A stretch of DNA of 17,360 bases from UBA6022 sp036382575. GTDB lineage: Bacteria; Patescibacteriota; Saccharimonadia; Saccharimonadales; Saccharimonadaceae. The DNA lies in NCBI GenBank assembly GCA_036382575.1, contig DASVHL010000059.1:1-17360 (forward strand), read 5' to 3'. The position numbers were made by a program, and so were the translations under genes. Position 1 is the stretch's first letter. Each line of letters opens with the position of its first letter. Positions 7,717 through 14,805 of this stretch are shown here, one piece after another. Below the pieces are notes generated by a model. That model saw only the letters and a program-made list of their open reading frames with translations. It was not told the DNA's origin and ran no database searches.

Positions 7717-9366
7717 ATGAATAAAGACGTTATATACATTGATGTAGAAGATGACATTACCGCAATTCTCGGTAAGGTTAAAGACGCCAACGCGAAAATT
7801 GTTGCATTAGTGCCGCCAAAGCGCATTGGTGTTTTGCAGAGTACAGTTAATCTTCGTTTGCTAGCCCGTGCGGCCACTCAGGCGAAAAAGCATCTAGTGA
7901 TTATTACAAATAACCCGGCTTTAATGGCACTTGCTGCATCAGCAAAACTGCCAGTAGCCAAGAATCTGCAGAGTAAACCCGAGATTGCAGAAATCGCAGC
8001 GCTATCGGTTGATGACGGTGAAGATGTCATCGACGGTGCGCAGCTACCAATTGGTGAACACGCCAAGACTGCAGGCGTAACACCAGCCTTGATCCCAGTA
8101 CATAACGCTGCTGTTGACGAGGCTATTAGCGAAGATGTCGCCGAAGAGTTACCGCGTCGCGCCCAACCACCGGCACCTGGTCAGACCCTTGCCAAACCAC
8201 GTTCGAAAAGTGGTATAAAAGTACCTAACTTTGGCGATTTCCGTAAAAAATTCTTATTGATTATTGGTGTAGCAATTCTACTAATCGCATTCCTGATCTG
8301 GGGTATTTTCTTTGCGCCGCGTGCAACCGTTCAAATTACCGCTCGTACAACCGATTCGTCGATCAATAACGCCATTACTTTGGGTGATAGTTTGACGACT
8401 GATGTAACGGCTAAAACGCTTCGATCTGTCACGCAGTCTACAAAAAAGACTGAAGCTGTAGAGTTCCCAGCAACAGGGACAAAAGATGTCGGTGAAAAGG
8501 CAACGGGAACGGTGAAGTTTTCAACAAACAATATTAGTAATTTGGGTACGACGATTCCAGCCGGCACAACACTGACGTCTACTTCAGGTAAAACCTTTAC
8601 AACTGATCAGAGTGTCACGATGACTATTAGTAACTATCAAGGTGCCAATGTTGCCGTGACGGCTGGTGATCGCGGTGCAAGTAGTAACGGCGCTAGCGGT
8701 GCGGTCAGCGGCGCTCCGTCTGGTATTTCTGCGTCTATTGTCGGCTCAACGGCTGGCGGTACTGACAAAACAATCACTGTTGTGACTGCAGGGGACGTTC
8801 AAAAAGCAACCGAACAATTAAAACAGCAAGATTCTGCCGCCATTAAAAAAGAACTTACAGCTAAATTCGGCAAAGATATCGTGGTGATTGACGCGACCTA
8901 CAAAGGTACTCAAGCAACTCCAGTCGCAGCACCTGCAATCGATCAAGAAGTTCCTGCTGGCACCAAGCCAAAACTGACGAGTGAAGTAGCCTACGCGATT
9001 AGTGGTATTGATAAGAATGAACTTAACGATTATCTAAACGACAATTACACTAAACAGCTTGAAGGATTGAAAGATCAGCGTACTTACGATAATGGTATTG
9101 GTGGCGTCACATTTACGAATGTGAATGCGATCGAGACAGGCTTTACAGCTAACATTGTTGCCACTGCCAAGATCGGTCCAAAGATTGAAGATTCAGTCAT
9201 TAAGGACACTGCCAAGGGTAAGCGTTACGGTGAAATTCAATCAAGTATCGAAGCGATCTCGGGTGTTGATAATGTTGATGTTAAGTTTTGGCCATTCTGG
9301 GTGTCATCTGCACCAAATGATGCCAAACGAATTACCGTAGAGTTCAAGTTGAATGACGACAAATAA
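7717..9366 (+). CDS. Single-pass membrane protein with baseplate-J-like extracellular region
   Basis: 549 residues, starting two bases after the previous stop. Residues 1-~120 are a soluble, Ala-rich alpha/beta region (DVIYIDVEDDITAILGKV… HLVIITNNPALMALAAS). Residues ~140-175 form a Pro/Lys-rich linker, ~179-199 a transmembrane helix (LLIIGVAILLIAFLIWGIFF), and the remainder is extracytoplasmic. That part contains GEKATGTVKFSTNNISNLGT, then PAGTTLTSTSGKTFTTDQSV, the pattern of the baseplate J/gp47-like domain often annotated in CPR membrane proteins. A Gly/Ser/Ala-rich loop follows (GDRGASSNGASGAVSG). The function is unknown. Its tight coupling to the FtsA/PilM-like ATPase suggests that its cytoplasmic domain binds that protein. 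Confidence 0.8.
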   Translation: MNKDVIYIDVEDDITAILGKVKDANAKIVALVPPKRIGVLQSTVNLRLLARAATQAKKHLVIITNNPALMALAASAKLPVAKNLQSKPEIAEIAALSVDDGEDVIDGAQLPIGEHAKTAGVTPALIPVHNAAVDEAISEDVAEELPRRAQPPAPGQTLAKPRSKSGIKVPNFGDFRKKFLLIIGVAILLIAFLIWGIFFAPRATVQITARTTDSSINNAITLGDSLTTDVTAKTLRSVTQSTKKTEAVEFPATGTKDVGEKATGTVKFSTNNISNLGTTIPAGTTLTSTSGKTFTTDQSVTMTISNYQGANVAVTAGDRGASSNGASGAVSGAPSGISASIVGSTAGGTDKTITVVTAGDVQKATEQLKQQDSAAIKKELTAKFGKDIVVIDATYKGTQATPVAAPAIDQEVPAGTKPKLTSEVAYAISGIDKNELNDYLNDNYTKQLEGLKDQRTYDNGIGGVTFTNVNAIETGFTANIVATAKIGPKIEDSVIKDTAKGKRYGEIQSSIEAISGVDNVDVKFWPFWVSSAPNDAKRITVEFKLNDDK

Positions 9367-9760
9367 GACGTTTGTAGCATTGGATGTGGGTGAAAAGCGC
9401 ATTGGCGTTGCTGTCGGTGATAGTGGTGTCCGGATTGCTGTGCCATTTTCCACCGTCGACGTAGACGGTACCGAGATTGCACAGATTGCTCGAATCGTTA
9501 TCGAAGAAAAAGCAGAAACGATTATTGTCGGTTATCCGCGCAACCAGTCTGGCGAAGCAACGGCACAAACAGCATATGTCGAGAAATTCAGTGAACAGCT
9601 GACTGACATTGCGCCATCGATTATTTTTCAGGACGAATCATTAACAAGCGTCTTGGCTGAACAGCGTCTTCAGTCATATAAAAAGCCATACAGCAAAGGT
9701 GATATCGACGCGCTTGCAGCGGCGATGATCCTGCAGGATTACATGGAGCAAACCTTATGA
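9353..9760 (+). CDS. ruvX: RuvX/YqgF-type RNase H-fold nuclease
   Basis: 135 residues, normal length for the family. RNase H-fold motifs: ALDVGEKRIGVAVGD (8-22), IIVGYPRNQSG (~57-67, in place of the common GLP-x-N-x-x-G), DESLTSVLAEQRL (~94-106) and the C-terminal acidic site KGDIDALAAAMILQDY. Homologues process the 5' end of pre-16S rRNA or act as Holliday-junction resolvase-like enzymes; the rRNA role is better supported in E. coli. It overlaps the preceding gene by 14 bp and mltG by 4 bp (ATGA). A ruvX-mltG neighbourhood is common in bacteria. Confidence 0.92.
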   Translation: MTTNKTFVALDVGEKRIGVAVGDSGVRIAVPFSTVDVDGTEIAQIARIVIEEKAETIIVGYPRNQSGEATAQTAYVEKFSEQLTDIAPSIIFQDESLTSVLAEQRLQSYKKPYSKGDIDALAAAMILQDYMEQTL

Positions 9761-10983
9761 ACAATGATATTAAGCCAGTCCGACCACCGGTTACCTCGCA
9801 GCCTCAGCAGCCTGCGCCGCCGGTTAACGCGGCTCCATTAGTACAGCCTCAGACTCCATTAGCGGAACAGCCACCGATGCCTGCTGCGTCTACGGACGAT
9901 ACTATAGTGATTGCGGATGCTCCAAAACCATCGCGCAAGCGACTATTGAAATGGATTATTATTGGTATTGTAAGCCTGCTCGTTATTGCCGCTGCCGCTA
10001 TTAGCACCTGGTACCTCCTTGCGCTACGGCCAGTTGCTAGTGGCGATGTCGACAAAGTTCAGATTGTTATCAAAGAGGGGAGTTCGCCAGTTCAAATCGG
10101 TAAATTGCTTGAAGAAAAAAAGGTTATTCATAGTCAATTTGCGTTTGACATCTATACTCGTTTGTCTAAATCTCGTAATAATCTTCAGGCGGGAGCGTTT
10201 ACCTTGTCTCCGGCTCTTAGTACACCACAGATTGTTGATAGTCTGGTTAAGGGGTCTGTCGAAGAATACAGCGTGACATTTTACCCTGGTGCGACGTTAA
10301 ATACCGTTGCAAATACGGCTGATAAAACACCATCGCATCGTCAGGTGCTGGAAAAGCTTGGGTTTAGCGATGACGAAATCGATGCTGGCTTGGCAGCTGA
10401 TTACAGTGACTTGCCACTATTTGCTGATAAGCCAGCGACTGCTGACCTAGAGGGCTATATTTACGGTCAAACCTACCAGGTGGCAGCAGGTTCAACGGTT
10501 GAACAGATTCTACGCCGTACATTTGCGGAATATTATGCACAGATTGAAAAGAATAATTTAATTGATGGTTTTAAACAGCAAGGACTTAACCTGTACGAAG
10601 GTATTACTTTGGCCTCGATTATTCAACGTGAAGCATCTGACGCTACGGATCAAAAGCAAGTTGCCCAGGTATTCTTTACGCGGTTAGCTATGGGGATGAT
10701 GCTAGGCTCAGACGTTACCTATCAATATGCAGCTGACAAAATGGGTGTGCCACGAGATCACACACTTGAGTCGCCGTATAACACTCGTATTCACACCGGT
10801 TTGCCGCCAGGCCCAATTGGTTCTCCTGGAATTACAGCTTTGCAAGCGGTTGCCGGACCTGCAGCAGGTGATTACGTCTATTTCCTGAGTGGTGACGATC
10901 ACAAGACGTACTTTGCTCATACGAATGCAGAGCACGAGGCAAATATTACGAAACACTGTACTTACAAGTGTTCATTGCCATAA
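9757..10983 (+). CDS. mltG: Endolytic murein transglycosylase MltG
   Basis: 408 residues. It cleaves nascent peptidoglycan strands at the outer face of the membrane. Order: a Pro/Gln-rich cytoplasmic tail (1-60), a transmembrane helix ~66-90 (WIIIGIVSLLVIAAAAISTW), a LysM-like subdomain (VQIVIKEGSSPVQIGKLLEE) and the YceG/MltG catalytic domain. The catalytic glutamate is E292 in LASIIQREAS. Conserved family segments follow: LGSDVTYQYA, SPYNTRIHTGLPPGPIGSPG and VYFLSGDDHKTYFAHTNAEHEANI. The last residues (KHCTYKCSLP) carry two cysteines beyond the usual end. Last gene of the FtsA/PilM-like operon. Confidence 0.94.
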   Translation: MNNDIKPVRPPVTSQPQQPAPPVNAAPLVQPQTPLAEQPPMPAASTDDTIVIADAPKPSRKRLLKWIIIGIVSLLVIAAAAISTWYLLALRPVASGDVDKVQIVIKEGSSPVQIGKLLEEKKVIHSQFAFDIYTRLSKSRNNLQAGAFTLSPALSTPQIVDSLVKGSVEEYSVTFYPGATLNTVANTADKTPSHRQVLEKLGFSDDEIDAGLAADYSDLPLFADKPATADLEGYIYGQTYQVAAGSTVEQILRRTFAEYYAQIEKNNLIDGFKQQGLNLYEGITLASIIQREASDATDQKQVAQVFFTRLAMGMMLGSDVTYQYAADKMGVPRDHTLESPYNTRIHTGLPPGPIGSPGITALQAVAGPAAGDYVYFLSGDDHKTYFAHTNAEHEANITKHCTYKCSLP

Positions 10984-11014
10984 ACTTGACAAATTAGCAT
11001 AGCTACAAAATAAA

Positions 11015-11043
11015 TTGACTTATAAAACAAGAGTTGTTACAAT
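11015..11043 (+). promoter_or_regulatory. Promoter of the LysM-CHAP gene
   Basis: -35 TTGACT (11015-11020), 17-base spacer, -10 TACAAT (11038-11043) preceded by TGT, so the -10 is extended as well. The start point would be near 11050. A TTGACA at 10985-10990 has no partner -10 at the right distance. Unlike most promoters in the window, this one produces a long leader. Confidence 0.7.
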
Positions 11044-11049
11044 GGTTTG

Positions 11050-11296
11050 TAGCACATTTGTGATTTACATTACTGAATTGTTTACGAATTAATTCAGCGA
11101 GTGGGAAGTCTAAATCATGAATGAGCCTACCGACAAATGTCGCAAGGATACTAAAAAACACTTTAAACCTAATATCAATTAATTATAAGGTCGACAAGTA
11201 TCCCGTTCTATTTGCGAGAAGTAAGACAGAGTAAGGTAGAGCCTTTGCAGTAATGCAGACGGCAGGAGAACGATCATTCGTGAATCTGAATCCGCT
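11050..11296 (+). other. Long 5' leader of the LysM-CHAP mRNA
   Basis: About 250 bases without a gene. Visible structure includes a hairpin with arms CTGAATT (11073-11079) and AATTCAG (11091-11097), and TGCA/TGCA around 11246-11257. I looked for the c-di-AMP (ydaO) riboswitch, which often precedes cell-wall hydrolases in Gram-positive bacteria, and could not match its conserved blocks. A leader this long is exceptional here, where most genes are leaderless or overlap, so post-transcriptional control is a fair guess. Confidence 0.45.
11264..11268 (+). promoter_or_regulatory. Shine-Dalgarno AGGAG pointing to an ATT codon
   Basis: AGGAG at 11264-11268 is 28 bases from the ATG at 11297, too far to serve it. 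It is seven bases from an in-frame ATT at 11276 (ATT CGT GAA TCT GAA TCC GCT ATG). No ATG, GTG or TTG lies in frame between the upstream stop (TAG, 11237-11239) and 11297. The site therefore either uses a rare ATT start or is brought near the ATG by folding. Confidence 0.4.
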
Positions 11297-12487
11297 ATGA
11301 GCTTTGCTCAAGCGAAAACTGCACAGTTGAAACAAGCTATGCTTATCGGTCGCTCATATCGCTCAAAGCGATCTAAAAGTGGTCCAAAATCGACTGTAAT
11401 AGCAGCATATTCTGGTGTATTCTTGCTAGTCATTTCAATGGTAGCTATCGGTTACCAACCACCACAAAAAGTAGATAATGTCGCTAGTGCAATTAACCCA
11501 ATTGCACCCGCTGAATCTGCCAACTCAGACCAGCCGTCCGTCGATCAAATCGTCGCAACTAATGTTGCTGCCGGTATTGCGACACGTGCGAACTTGCCGG
11601 TTGCGACTAATATCGCCAACCAGTCGGTATCATTGGCTATTCAAAGCCAATTGGCACAAAACGACACCAATACCATTACTAAACCACAGATTATCCAGCT
11701 TTCATCGGCTAACCGTGCAGTGAAACAACACGTCGTTAAAGACGGTGAAACGGCTGAAAGTATCGCTACCCAGTACGGTATCTCAGTCGATACGGTCAAA
11801 TGGGCAAACGGTTTGACTTCGAGTACGGTTCCTGCGGGCAAAGAACTAGCAATTTTGCCTGTTGACGGTGTTCATTACACTGTTCGTGCTGGTGACACAG
11901 CTGACAGTATTGCTGCGAAATTTAATATTTCAGCGCAAGATGTTACTTCGTTTAACAACCTCGAGATCAGTGGTCTAGTTGTTGGTAATAAGATTGTGCT
12001 TCCTGGCGGTATTATGCCGACCAACGAACGCCCTGGTTACCAGGCACCAACAGCACGTGTACTGACAACTAACGTCTACAGTAACTTCCGTTACGCTGGT
12101 GGATTTGGTGGTGGTGATGTCTTTAACTCACACCGTAACACTAAATCAACAACACCCGGTAACACTAACGCCTGGGGCAACTGTACCTGGTACGCCTGGG
12201 AGCGTCGCTATGAAATTGGCCGACCATTGCCATCTGGTGCGCTTGGCAACGCTGCGCAGTGGAACTCGTCACTAAGCGCGTACTTCCGCGTTGACTCAGT
12301 CCCAGAAGTCGGTGCTATCTTCCAGAACGGTGGTGGCTACGGACACGTTGGTATCGTTGAAGCAATTAATGGTGACGGTTCACTCGTCGTCAGCGAGATG
12401 AATAACTACGCTGGTGGTGGCTATAACTGGATCAATAACCGTATTATTCCAGCCAACCAAGTCGGCAGCTTTAACTACATTCACTAG
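11297..12487 (+). CDS. Secreted LysM-CHAP peptidoglycan hydrolase
   Basis: 396 residues from the ATG (403 if the ATT at 11276 is used). A basic N-terminus (YRSKRSKSGPKS) precedes a hydrophobic segment ~34-52 (VIAAYSGVFLLVISMVAIG), a signal peptide or anchor. After a Ser/Thr/Ala/Asn-rich linker come two LysM repeats (~144-187 HVVKDGETAESIATQYGIS; ~193-236 HYTVRAGDTADSIAAKFNIS), which bind peptidoglycan. The C-terminal CHAP domain (~288-396) has nucleophile C296 in WGNCTWYAW, H350 in GYGHVGIV and E367 in VVSEMN. CHAP enzymes are amidases or endopeptidases. In an epibiotic bacterium it could remodel its own wall or act on a host wall; the sequence does not distinguish these. Confidence 0.93.
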   Translation: MSFAQAKTAQLKQAMLIGRSYRSKRSKSGPKSTVIAAYSGVFLLVISMVAIGYQPPQKVDNVASAINPIAPAESANSDQPSVDQIVATNVAAGIATRANLPVATNIANQSVSLAIQSQLAQNDTNTITKPQIIQLSSANRAVKQHVVKDGETAESIATQYGISVDTVKWANGLTSSTVPAGKELAILPVDGVHYTVRAGDTADSIAAKFNISAQDVTSFNNLEISGLVVGNKIVLPGGIMPTNERPGYQAPTARVLTTNVYSNFRYAGGFGGGDVFNSHRNTKSTTPGNTNAWGNCTWYAWERRYEIGRPLPSGALGNAAQWNSSLSAYFRVDSVPEVGAIFQNGGGYGHVGIVEAINGDGSLVVSEMNNYAGGGYNWINNRIIPANQVGSFNYIH

Positions 12488-12508
12488 GCCGCATATTTAG
12501 ACAATTAC

Positions 12509-12540
12509 ATTCGCCTCTGTCAATACAGGGGCGAATTTGT
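12509..12540 (+). terminator. Terminator-like hairpin after the LysM-CHAP gene
   Basis: Arms ATTCGCCTCTG (12509-12519) and CAGGGGCGAAT (12526-12536) form 11 pairs with one U-G, loop TCAATA. The trailing TTGTTA is a weak U-tract. It sits immediately upstream of the obgE -10 element, so it can end one unit while the next begins. Confidence 0.6.
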
Positions 12541-12546
12541 TATACT
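12538..12546 (+). promoter_or_regulatory. Extended -10 promoter of obgE
   Basis: TGTTATACT at 12538-12546 (TGn plus 5/6 match to TATAAT), 10 bases before the ATG at 12557. This predicts a leader of about 3-4 bases, the same geometry as the cysteine desulfurase promoter. No Shine-Dalgarno is present. Confidence 0.6.
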
Positions 12547-12556
12547 AGTAATAATT

Positions 12557-13843
12557 ATGTTCGTCGACACAGCAAAAGTATTCATTCAGGCCGGTAAAGG
12601 TGGTAACGGTAGTGTTAGCTTTCGTCGCGAAATTTATATCGATAAAGGCGGTCCAGATGGTGGTAACGGCGGCAAAGGTGGCGACGTTGTGTTTGAAGCG
12701 TCAGAAAACGTTAATACGCTGATTGACTTTCGCTTTAAGCCAGAACTAAAAGCTACCTCTGGTCAAAATGGCTCTGGCCAAAAGAAACAAGGTCGTTCAG
12801 GTGAAGATATGATCGTCAAAGTGCCTGTTGGTACGCTAGTACGTCGGGGTGGTGAACTTATCGCCGATCTGACTAAAAACGGTCAACAAGTTATTATCGC
12901 CAAAGGTGGTGATGGTGGATTTGGTAACGCTCACTTTAAATCATCTGTTCGCCAGACCCCACGTATTGCGGAATTGGGTGAAATGGGTGACACTTTCGAG
13001 GCCGAACTAGAGCTGAAATTATTAGCTGACGTTGGTCTAGTAGGCTTCCCAAATGCCGGTAAATCAACATTTTTATCTGTGGTCAGTAATGCTCGTCCTG
13101 AAATTGCTGATTATGCCTTTACGACGCTGACACCAAACCTTGGCGTAGCTGACATTGATGACGGTAGTTTATTGATTGCTGATATTCCTGGTCTGATCGA
13201 AGGTGCCAGCGAAGGCAAAGGGCTAGGAGATGCATTCCTGCGTCATGTTGAACGTACTGCGGTTCTACTGCATATGATCGATGTGTATAGCGATGATATT
13301 GCCGGTAGCTACAAGACGATTCGTGCAGAACTTGCTAATTACAGTCCTGAACTGGCAACTCGTCCAGAGGTTATTGCACTGACTAAGGCTGAAAGTTTCG
13401 ATGACGAAATGATTCAAATGCAAGTAGATGCCGTTCGAGCTGTTGCTGGCAAGAAGGCTGAAGTATTCGCCATCTCTTCAAGTGCTCACAAGGGTGTCAA
13501 AGAAGTGCTCCGTGCCCTCCGTGTCAAAGTTGTGGCTGCTCGTAGTATCGAAAAAGAAATTGATGAAATCGATGAGGATACGGTTGTGATTAGTCTCAGT
13601 GACAAAGAGATATCTGACTCTTGGACGGTTGAAAAAGACGAAGAAACGGGACACTTTATCGTAGTAGGCGATAAGGTAGAGAAGTTTGCCCGCCGTACGA
13701 ACTTTGATAACTACGAAGGCGTAAATCGTTTGCGTGACATCTTGAAAAAGCTTGGCGTTAACCATGAATTAACCCGTGCCGGAGCAGTTGGTGACAGTGT
13801 TATCGAAATTGCCGGTCACGAATTTACCCTTCTCGAACAATAA
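12557..13843 (+). CDS. obgE: Obg/CgtA family GTPase
   Basis: 428 residues, the length of Obg proteins that carry the OCT domain. A late-acting 50S assembly and stress GTPase. The Gly-rich Obg fold is at 1-157 (GGPDGGNGGKGGDVVFEA, GQNGSGQKKQGRSGED). The G domain has P-loop GFPNAGKST (163-171), switch region FTTLTPNLGV, and G3 DIPGLIEGA (209-217). The G4 position reads LTKAES rather than the usual NKxD. A C-terminal OCT domain of about 75 residues (DSWTVEKDEETGHFIVVGDK… DSVIEIAGHEFTLLE) completes it. Transcribed alone; the candidate noncoding RNA promoter begins 16 bases after its stop. Confidence 0.97.
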   Translation: MFVDTAKVFIQAGKGGNGSVSFRREIYIDKGGPDGGNGGKGGDVVFEASENVNTLIDFRFKPELKATSGQNGSGQKKQGRSGEDMIVKVPVGTLVRRGGELIADLTKNGQQVIIAKGGDGGFGNAHFKSSVRQTPRIAELGEMGDTFEAELELKLLADVGLVGFPNAGKSTFLSVVSNARPEIADYAFTTLTPNLGVADIDDGSLLIADIPGLIEGASEGKGLGDAFLRHVERTAVLLHMIDVYSDDIAGSYKTIRAELANYSPELATRPEVIALTKAESFDDEMIQMQVDAVRAVAGKKAEVFAISSSAHKGVKEVLRALRVKVVAARSIEKEIDEIDEDTVVISLSDKEISDSWTVEKDEETGHFIVVGDKVEKFARRTNFDNYEGVNRLRDILKKLGVNHELTRAGAVGDSVIEIAGHEFTLLEQ

Positions 13844-13858
13844 AACTGTTTAATATTG

Positions 13859-13887
13859 TTGACATAAATGCACTTATGTGCTATTAT
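13859..13887 (+). promoter_or_regulatory. Promoter of unit 1 (candidate large RNA), with operator-like palindrome
   Basis: -35 TTGACA (13859-13864, perfect), 17-base spacer, -10 TATTAT (13882-13887, 5/6). This is the best consensus promoter in the window. The spacer contains inverted repeats ACATAA…TTATGT (13862-13867/13874-13879) and GCAC-TTAT-GTGC (13870-13881), a possible operator. The start point would be about 13894. Confidence 0.75.
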
Positions 13888-13921
13888 GCATACACCATCA
13901 ATTGAACGACTGTTCTTGATA

Positions 13922-13943
13922 GGTTCATTGACAAGTTGGATAA
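13922..13943 (+). repeat. 5' element of unit 1: boxA-like sequence and left arm of a 16-bp stem
   Basis: GGTTCATTGACAAGTTGGAT occupies 13922-13941. TTGACAAGTTGGATAA (13928-13943) is exactly complementary to 14785-14800. The sequence resembles the boxA-containing block GTTCTTTGAAAACTGGATA found before rRNA genes in Firmicutes (from memory of those operons). A second boxA-like TGTTCTTGA precedes it at 13911-13919. Another TTGACAAG occurs at 14100-14107 and could compete for the same partner. Confidence 0.75.
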
Positions 13944-14284
13944 TTAGATTGCCACAGCTTTCTGCGTAGTATATTTTAGTGCCCAGTAAGCTGTGACAAT
14001 CGCATAGCATATATCTTTGTGCCCCCCGTTATACGCATCGCCGCGTAGTGGGCACCTTTCGGGCGTCATCCTGACGCAATTTGGAAGGAAGTGATTCTGT
14101 TGACAAGAGCATCTCCGATGCGAGCGACGCTTGCCGTCGTTACACTCAACAAAATTTTCGTCTGAACCCTGGCCGGCGTCCTCGTCATCATCTAGGAGTA
14201 AATGTGGAACATTCCACAGGCTTTACGTGATTGAGCGCTTTCCTGCCGGGTTAAGCACCGGCCTTATCGAAAGGTACAGAAATG

Positions 14285-14307
14285 CATCTGTCTGGTTTTA
14301 CCTAGTA
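14285..14307 (+). repeat. Internal RNA repeat, copy A
   Basis: 23 bases beginning CATCTGTC and ending TACCTAGTA. They match 14398-14420 with a single difference (C/T at position 8), offset 113 bases. The core is TGGTTTTACCTAGTA. Copy A is followed by the GNRA-capped hairpin at 14314-14325. Confidence 0.85.
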
Positions 14308-14397
14308 AAGTCACCTCGCAAGAGGCGTACCACCCCGTAATTGGGAATAACCACTTTGTCGTCAAAAACTGTTAAGTGGAAGGATGGCTAGATGATT

Positions 14398-14420
14398 CAT
14401 CTGTTTGGTTTTACCTAGTA
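14398..14420 (+). repeat. Internal RNA repeat, copy B
   Basis: Second copy of the 23-base repeat. It is followed by a region with two mutually exclusive hairpins: GCTCATC/GGTGAGC (7 bp with one U-G, about 14426-14444) and CGTCGG/CCGACG (6 bp, about 14433-14451). The matched position of a hairpin after each copy suggests a duplicated structural module. Confidence 0.85.
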
Positions 14421-14743
14421 CTACCGCTCATCCGTCGGGTGAGCACCGACGTCACAAAAAAACTTCGATGATTCGAAAGGTGCGTGATGAAGGTTAGACC
14501 GCAGCACTCCTAGTTTAGGAGTGCGCCCCGAGAATGATCCCGTCTTCTGCTTATGAAGAGGGTTTGTCTGCCTAGAGGTAGGATGTTTAGAGTACTGTTC
14601 ACCTTATACTGCAAGGGATACCTCATATGAGGTCTTGTCGAAAAGGTTCTAAAAGAACATACCCATCCATGGACACGTGTCCCCTCAGTTGCTCATCTTG
14701 TGTGAAGATGGCACGGACGAAAAATAACTGAATATGTTTTACC

Positions 14744-14777
14744 GGGGAGAGTGAAGTCTTTTGGCTTCACTCTCCCC
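14744..14777 (+). other. Long perfect hairpin near the 3' end of unit 1
   Basis: GGGGAGAGTGAAG (14744-14756) pairs perfectly with 14765-14777. A further U-G and C-G pair give 15 bp closed by a UUUU loop. No U-tract follows, so it is not itself an intrinsic terminator. It lies seven bases before the right arm of the closing stem and could be an RNase III substrate or an end-protecting structure. Unit 2 has a hairpin in the same relative position. Confidence 0.85.
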
Positions 14778-14784
14778 ACGCAAT

Positions 14785-14800
14785 TTATCCAACTTGTCAA
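14785..14800 (+). repeat. 3' element of unit 1: right arm of the closing stem
   Basis: TTATCCAACTTGTCAA is the exact reverse complement of 13928-13943. It lies between the long hairpin and the terminator. ATCCAACTTGTCA recurs in unit 2 at 15498-15510. Confidence 0.85.
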
Positions 14801-14805
14801 AATAT

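Noticed and set aside
11050..11296. c-di-AMP (ydaO-type) riboswitch before the cell-wall hydrolase
   Set aside because: The context is right, but the conserved ydaO blocks could not be found. A covariance-model search would settle it.
13816..14010. 64-codon minus-strand frame spanning the end of obgE and the unit 1 promoter
   Set aside because: It overlaps obgE and a consensus promoter, has no start signal, and its translation looks random.
14131..14340. 69-codon open frame inside the candidate RNA
   Set aside because: Low-complexity Ser-rich translation, no Shine-Dalgarno or near promoter, and it runs across several strong hairpins and a repeat. The RNA-structure explanation fits better.
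13894..14800. RNase P RNA, tmRNA, rRNA fragment or self-splicing intron
   Set aside because: I could not find the RNase P GGAAAGUCC block with its partner, a tmRNA tRNA-like CCA end and tag frame, conserved rRNA segments such as GTGCCAGCAGCCGCGG, or a group II domain V. An AGAATGAT near 14531 is only faintly like RNase P region V.
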